Part shown: piece by piece, positions 43,572 through 47,554 of the stretch | Layout of the letters: each line of letters opens with the position of its first letter | How positions within the stretch are numbered: the stretch's first letter is position 1 | Assembly (NCBI GenBank): GCA_965653225.1 | Contig: CBFGZI010000012.1 | Location: 1-47,554, forward strand | From: JALZDI01 sp965653225 | GTDB taxonomy: Bacteria; Actinomycetota; Actinomycetes; Propionibacteriales; Nocardioidaceae | DNA: 47,554 nt | Reading direction: 5' to 3' | Notes under the pieces: generated by a model | The model's database searches: none | What the model saw: only the letters and a program-made list of their open reading frames with translations | What the model was told of the DNA's origin: nothing | Translations under genes and position numbers: made by a program

Positions 43572-44213
43572 TCAGTCGATCGTGGCGCTCGGTGGGTACG
43601 GCGCCTGCCATCCGTGGCGCAAGGCCAGCAGCCGCCAGCCGGTGCACAGCACCGCCGGGGGCACGGTCACCAGCAGCAGCGGGAGCCCGGCGGCGTCCAG
43701 CGCCACGGTGGCGCCGGCGCCGGCCAGCGCGGGGGTGGCGTACAGCTCGCCACGAAGCACCACCGGCACCCGGCCGGCCATCAGGTCGCGGATGATGCCG
43801 CCGCCGATACCGGTGACCATCCCGAGCAGCGCGGCCGCCGGACCCGGCACGCCGAACTCGAGCGCCTTGAGCGTGCCGGTGACGCAGAACAGGCCCAGCC
43901 CGGCGGCGTCGAACACGTTCACGACCCGCTCGGCGCGGCTGACCGCGAGGTGGAACCGGAACGTGACCAGCCCGGCCAGCACCGGCATCAGCAGATACGG
44001 CCAGTCCCGCAGCGCCGCCGGCGGGACGGCACCGATCAGCACGTCGCGCAACATCCCGCCGCCCAGCCCGGTGATCGTGGCCAGCACGAGCACCCCGAAC
44101 AGGTCCAGCGACCTGCGCACCGCCAGCACGCCGCCGGTGATGGCGAACGCGAAGACCCCGAGCAGGTCGAGTGCGAGAAGCAGGCCGTCGACGCCCGGGT
44201 TCGTGCCGTCCAC
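43572..44213 (-). CDS. TRIC/UPF0126 family cation channel-like protein
   Basis: 213 aa, seven transmembrane helices. Two repeats of the family motif: FAFAITGGVLAVRRSLDLFG with ATITGLGGGMLRDVLIG, and LGLFCVTGTLKALEFGVPG with GMVTGIGGGIIRDLMAGRVP. Prokaryotic TRIC proteins form trimeric monovalent cation (K+) channels, which is interesting beside the K+ locus 8 kb away. GTG 44213 has TACCGT 6 nt upstream and no Shine-Dalgarno. Single-gene unit. Confidence 0.9.
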   Translation of the reverse strand: MDGTNPGVDGLLLALDLLGVFAFAITGGVLAVRRSLDLFGVLVLATITGLGGGMLRDVLIGAVPPAALRDWPYLLMPVLAGLVTFRFHLAVSRAERVVNVFDAAGLGLFCVTGTLKALEFGVPGPAAALLGMVTGIGGGIIRDLMAGRVPVVLRGELYATPALAGAGATVALDAAGLPLLLVTVPPAVLCTGWRLLALRHGWQAPYPPSATID

Positions 44214-44219
44214 GCGCCG

Positions 44220-44225
44220 ACGGTA
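44220..44225 (-). promoter_or_regulatory. Candidate -10 (TACCGT) of the TRIC gene
   Basis: TACCGT-N6-GTG on the minus strand; same hexamer and nearly same spacing as for ceoB. Confidence 0.45.
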
Positions 44226-44347
44226 GCGTCACGCGGAAACTTGACCGACAACGGTGATGCTCATCGGCGCGGGGGCTTGGTCCGACCCGCTCGCTCGGGT
44301 TGGATAGGCCCACCTCGTCAGCCAGCTTTGGGAGAGGCGTAACACAG

Positions 44348-45418
44348 ATGGTCGAGCTCGAGCTCGTCGGCTTGAGCGAGGACGGCAGGCAGCTGGTTCT
44401 CGCTGATGCCGAGGGGGACGAGTTCGTCGTCCCGTTGGACGGTCGGTTGCGTGCGCTGGTCCGCAACGGCCGTGTCCCCACCGGCCAGTTGGAGACTTCG
44501 ATGGAGAGCGCCCAGGTACAGAGCGCATTGCGTCCCCGCGACATCCAGGCTCGTATCCGCGGGGGTCAGACGCCCGAGTCCGTCGCCGAGATCGCGCAGG
44601 TGCCGGTGGACAAGATCATGGGCTACGCCGTGCCGGTGATGGCCGAGCGCCAGCACATGGCCGAGCGCGCGCAGCGGTCCGCCCTGCGCCGGCGCAACAG
44701 CGACGGGCCGACCCTGCAGCTGTGGGACGCGGTGGCCGGCCGGCTGCGGACCGAGCAGGTCGACCCGATGTCGTGCCAGTGGGACGCGTGGCGGCGCGAG
44801 GACGGCCGGTGGACCGTGACCGTGGGCTACCGCGGGCGGCAGGGCGAGCGCACGGGCACGTTCGTCTTCGACGCGCTGAGCCGCTACGCGGTCGCCGACG
44901 ACGACGACGCGCGCTGGCTGGTCGGCGAGCAGGAGGAGCAGCAGCCGCGCGCCAGGGCCGGCCGCAAGCGCTCCCGACAGACGGCCGGCTCGCGCGACGC
45001 TGACCGTGGCGGTGAGGGTGACCGGGGCAAGGCGGCGAGTCGGCGGCTGTCCGCGGTGGCGTCCGAGTACGACGCGATGCTGTTCGACGACGAGGAGCCG
45101 ACGACCGACCTGACCGCCGTCGCCGACGCGCTCGGCGAGCACGACCCTGAGCCCCAGGACGACCCTGAGCCCCAGGACGACCAGGCGCCCGAGCCCGTCA
45201 CCCGCCTCGAGCGCCCGCCGTCGCGGAAGACGGAGCAGGCGAAGGAACCGGCCGGCCCCACGCCACCCGACGACGACGAGGTGCCGTCGCAGCCCACCCG
45301 CAAGACCGCGTCGCAGCGAGGGCAGCAGCCCAAGCCGGAGAAACGCGGGCGGCGCGGACGCGGCCGCGCCAGCGTGCCGAGCTGGGACGAGATCATGTTC
45401 GGCTCGCCGAAGGGCTGA
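44348..45418 (+). CDS. sepH: Septation protein SepH (DUF3071)
   Basis: 356 aa. SepH promotes FtsZ filament assembly in Streptomyces and mycobacteria. The N-terminal DUF3071 domain (ELELVGLSEDGRQLVLADAE) contains a helix-turn-helix region, QARIRGGQTPESVAEIAQVP, and HMAERAQRSALRRR. The middle part is long, acidic and Pro-rich and holds an exact 18-bp tandem duplication (45143-45178, DPEPQD twice). The conserved C-terminal tip PSWDEIMFG is present. ATG 44348 has GGGAGAGG about 10 nt upstream. Confidence 0.95.
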   Translation: MVELELVGLSEDGRQLVLADAEGDEFVVPLDGRLRALVRNGRVPTGQLETSMESAQVQSALRPRDIQARIRGGQTPESVAEIAQVPVDKIMGYAVPVMAERQHMAERAQRSALRRRNSDGPTLQLWDAVAGRLRTEQVDPMSCQWDAWRREDGRWTVTVGYRGRQGERTGTFVFDALSRYAVADDDDARWLVGEQEEQQPRARAGRKRSRQTAGSRDADRGGEGDRGKAASRRLSAVASEYDAMLFDDEEPTTDLTAVADALGEHDPEPQDDPEPQDDQAPEPVTRLERPPSRKTEQAKEPAGPTPPDDDEVPSQPTRKTASQRGQQPKPEKRGRRGRGRASVPSWDEIMFGSPKG

Positions 45419-45500
45419 CCCCGACTATGGACTAGCCGATGACCCGGCCGATGTGACCGGCACCGCGCCGCGCAGCCTGTCCACCAGCACTACCCGGCAG

Positions 45501-45506
45501 TAGGGT
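45501..45506 (+). promoter_or_regulatory. Candidate -10 (TAGGGT) of the SDR gene
   Basis: TAGGGT-N6-ATG, no Shine-Dalgarno. TGTCCA stands 18 bp upstream as a weak -35. Leaderless pattern. Confidence 0.5.
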
Positions 45507-45512
45507 TCGCCC

Positions 45513-47516
45513 ATGGCCTACTTCGTGACCGGCGCGACCGGCTTCATCGGACGGCACGTGGTCGAGCAGCTCCTGCAGAACCGCACCGGCGACATCTACG
45601 TTCTCGTGCGCAAGGGATCGGTACCACGGCTGAAGTCGCTGATGCGCGGATGGGCCGACCCCAACCGCGTGGTGCCGGTCGTCGGTGACCTGACCCAGCC
45701 CCGGCTCGGCGTCGACGAGGCGTGGGTCGAGGAGCACCGCGGCGACATCGACCACTTCGTGCACCTGGCCGCGCTGTATGACATGACCGCGTCCGCGGAG
45801 CGCAACGAGCAGCTCAACGTCGACGGCACCCGCGCGGCCGTCGAGCTGGCCGAGGCACTACAGGCCGGGTGCCTGCACCACGTGTCGTCCGTGGCCGTGG
45901 CCGGCGACTACCAGGGCGTCTTCGACGAGACCATGTTCGACGAGGGACAGAACCTGCCCTCGGCATACCACCAGACGAAGTTCGAGTCCGAGGCGATCGT
46001 GCGCCAGGACTGCTCGGTGCCGTGGCGGGTCTACCGGCCGGCGATCGTGGTGGGCCACTCCGAGACCGGCGAGATGGACAAGGTCGACGGCCCCTACTAC
46101 TTCTTCCCGCTGCTGAAGCGGATGCGTGACTCGATGCCGCAGTGGACGCCGCTGGTCGGCGTCGACCTCGGCGACACCAACATGGTGCCGGTCGACTTCG
46201 TCGCGCGTGCGCTCGACCACATCGCGCACCAGCCCGACCACGACTACGAGACGTTCCACCTGGTGAGCCCCGAGCCGCAGCGCACCCTCGACGCGGTCAA
46301 CACGTTCGCCCGGGCCGCGCAGGCACCGCGGTTCGGCACACCCGTGCAGCGCAGCCTCACCGCTCTGCTACCCGCCGGACTGAGGCGCCTCCCCGGCAGG
46401 GCCGTCGGCGCCGTGGTGGGCAGCGACGCCGGACAGCTTGCGCTACGCCAGACTCTGGGCCGGCTGGGCGTACCCGCGGAGGTCGTCGCACACACCGGGT
46501 TCCCGTCGACCTTCGCCACCCGCCACACCGAGGAGGCGCTGGAGGGCTCGGACATCACCTGCCCGCCGCTGGAGGACTACGCCTCGACGCTGTGGGACTT
46601 CTGGGAGCAGAACCTCGACCCGTCCACGGCCAACGACAGCCGTGCCCGCAGGGCGCTCGGGGGCAAGAAGGTGGTCATCACCGGCGCCTCGTCCGGCATC
46701 GGCCGGGCCACCGCGCTCAAGGTCGCGCAGGCCGGCGGCATCCCGCTGCTGGTGTCGCGCGGCAAGGAGGAGCTGGAGAACCTGCGCGACCACATCGTCG
46801 CCACGGGCGGTCAGGCCGAGGTCTACCCGTGCGACCTGTCCGACCTGGAGGCGATCGACCGGCTCACCGAGCAGATCACCACCGAGCACGAGTCCATCGA
46901 CTTCATCGTCAACAACGCGGGCCGGTCGATCCGGCGCTCGCTGCGGCTGTCGCACGACCGGTTCCACGACTTCGAGCGCACCATGCAGCTGAACTACTTC
47001 GGCGCGATCCGGCTGGTGATCCGGCTGCTCGATGCGCTGGGCCGGAGCGGTCGCGGCCACGTGGTCAACGTGTCCTCGATCGGTGTGCAGACCCATCCCC
47101 CGCGCTTCTCGGCCTACGTCGCGTCCAAGTCGGCGCTTGACGCGTGGAGCAGGGTGGTCGCCTCCGAGCTGGTGGGCGACGGCGTGACGTTCACGACCGT
47201 GCACATGCCTTTGGTGCGCACCCCGATGATCGCGCCCACCAAGATCTACGAGAGCTTCCCCACCATCACCCCGGCGCAGGCCGCCGACATGGTGCTCCGG
47301 GCGATGAAGGTTCGTCCGCACGAGATCAACACCCGGCTCGGCACCATGGGCCAGGTCGGCCACGCGCTGGCGCCCAAGGCGATGTTCCGGATCCTGCACA
47401 TGGGCTACCGGGTGTTTCCCGACTCGACCGCCGCGCGCGGCGGCGACGGTGAGGACCCGACGGCGACCCAGGAGCAGCTGCTGCTCGCGCGCCTACTGCG
47501 CGGCATCCACAGGTAG
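45513..47516 (+). CDS. Two-domain SDR, acyl-CoA reductase-like
   Basis: 667 aa. The N-terminal half is an extended SDR (thioester-reductase-like): MAYFVTGATGFIGRHVVEQL, the SAYHQTKFESE active-site Tyr/Lys. The C-terminal half is a classical SDR: VVITGASSGIGRATALKVAQ (about 387), NNAG, and SSIGVQTHPPRFSAYVASKS with Tyr/Lys near 534. This fusion is known from actinobacterial multifunctional acyl-CoA reductases (AcrA1/Rv3391 type) and Acinetobacter Acr1 is similar in its C-terminal half. Fatty acyl-CoA to aldehyde or alcohol is likely. Both cofactor loops are intact. Nothing was seen in the last 38 bases. Confidence 0.88.
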   Translation: MAYFVTGATGFIGRHVVEQLLQNRTGDIYVLVRKGSVPRLKSLMRGWADPNRVVPVVGDLTQPRLGVDEAWVEEHRGDIDHFVHLAALYDMTASAERNEQLNVDGTRAAVELAEALQAGCLHHVSSVAVAGDYQGVFDETMFDEGQNLPSAYHQTKFESEAIVRQDCSVPWRVYRPAIVVGHSETGEMDKVDGPYYFFPLLKRMRDSMPQWTPLVGVDLGDTNMVPVDFVARALDHIAHQPDHDYETFHLVSPEPQRTLDAVNTFARAAQAPRFGTPVQRSLTALLPAGLRRLPGRAVGAVVGSDAGQLALRQTLGRLGVPAEVVAHTGFPSTFATRHTEEALEGSDITCPPLEDYASTLWDFWEQNLDPSTANDSRARRALGGKKVVITGASSGIGRATALKVAQAGGIPLLVSRGKEELENLRDHIVATGGQAEVYPCDLSDLEAIDRLTEQITTEHESIDFIVNNAGRSIRRSLRLSHDRFHDFERTMQLNYFGAIRLVIRLLDALGRSGRGHVVNVSSIGVQTHPPRFSAYVASKSALDAWSRVVASELVGDGVTFTTVHMPLVRTPMIAPTKIYESFPTITPAQAADMVLRAMKVRPHEINTRLGTMGQVGHALAPKAMFRILHMGYRVFPDSTAARGGDGEDPTATQEQLLLARLLRGIHR

Positions 47517-47554
47517 GCCCGACGCGGACGCGCCGACCCAGCTCGGCACATGAC

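Overview
The window is a compact, about 70+ % GC, gene-dense chromosomal segment of an actinobacterium. The gene set and order (DUF1844, DUF3159, DUF3710, DUF3093, DUF4193, SepH/DUF3071, CeoB/CeoC, a Fe-S-type ferrochelatase, a LexA box of actinobacterial type) place it there. The style of several proteins suggests Propionibacteriales, perhaps Nocardioidaceae; that family-level guess is inference. No insertion sequence, phage gene, tRNA, rRNA or CRISPR array was seen.

Layout. 1-7180: translation block on the minus strand: infC-rpmI-rplT-SpoU methyltransferase, then a PAS histidine kinase, pheS and a pheT that runs off the left edge. infC starts at ATT behind a leader with an attenuator-like terminator, and an in-frame TAG separates it from a 57-codon tail. 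7180-10100: DUF1844, a repeat pair, SseB-like protein and a P-loop kinase (divergent), and a glutathionyl-hydroquinone-reductase-like enzyme. 10098-15490: hisE-hisG-PH protein, then the FMN-riboswitch-controlled ribD-ribE-ribBA-ribH operon, all on the minus strand. 15629-23492: tesB, PAC2 protein with an FAD oxidoreductase, an APC permease, dxs and an SMP-30-like protein. 23598-29191: an SOS-box-controlled divergent pair (a 123-aa unknown and a HIT hydrolase), acnA with a coupled TSUP permease, and a GAF-ANTAR regulator.

29226-42371: a conserved actinobacterial block that, from memory, matches the order of M. tuberculosis Rv2689c-Rv2701c: TrmA-like methyltransferase, KimA-like transporter, ceoB-ceoC, (VOC gene inserted here), DUF3159, OB-fold, DUF3710, dut, DUF3093, DUF4193, inositol monophosphatase. 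It is preceded by a frameshifted SCO7613-like membrane protein. 42364-47516: ferrochelatase, TRIC-like protein, sepH and a two-domain acyl-CoA-reductase-like SDR.

Cross-cutting points. More than ten first-of-operon genes have TANNNT placed 5-9 nt before the start codon and no Shine-Dalgarno, which is the signature of leaderless transcripts. Genes inside operons are mostly coupled by ATGA, GTGA, TTGA or TGATG overlaps. The most distinctive local points are the perfect SOS box shared by two apparently leaderless promoters, the interrupted IF3 tail, the KimA-like/CeoBC potassium locus, and perfect palindromes at the aconitase, APC-permease and DUF4193 promoters.
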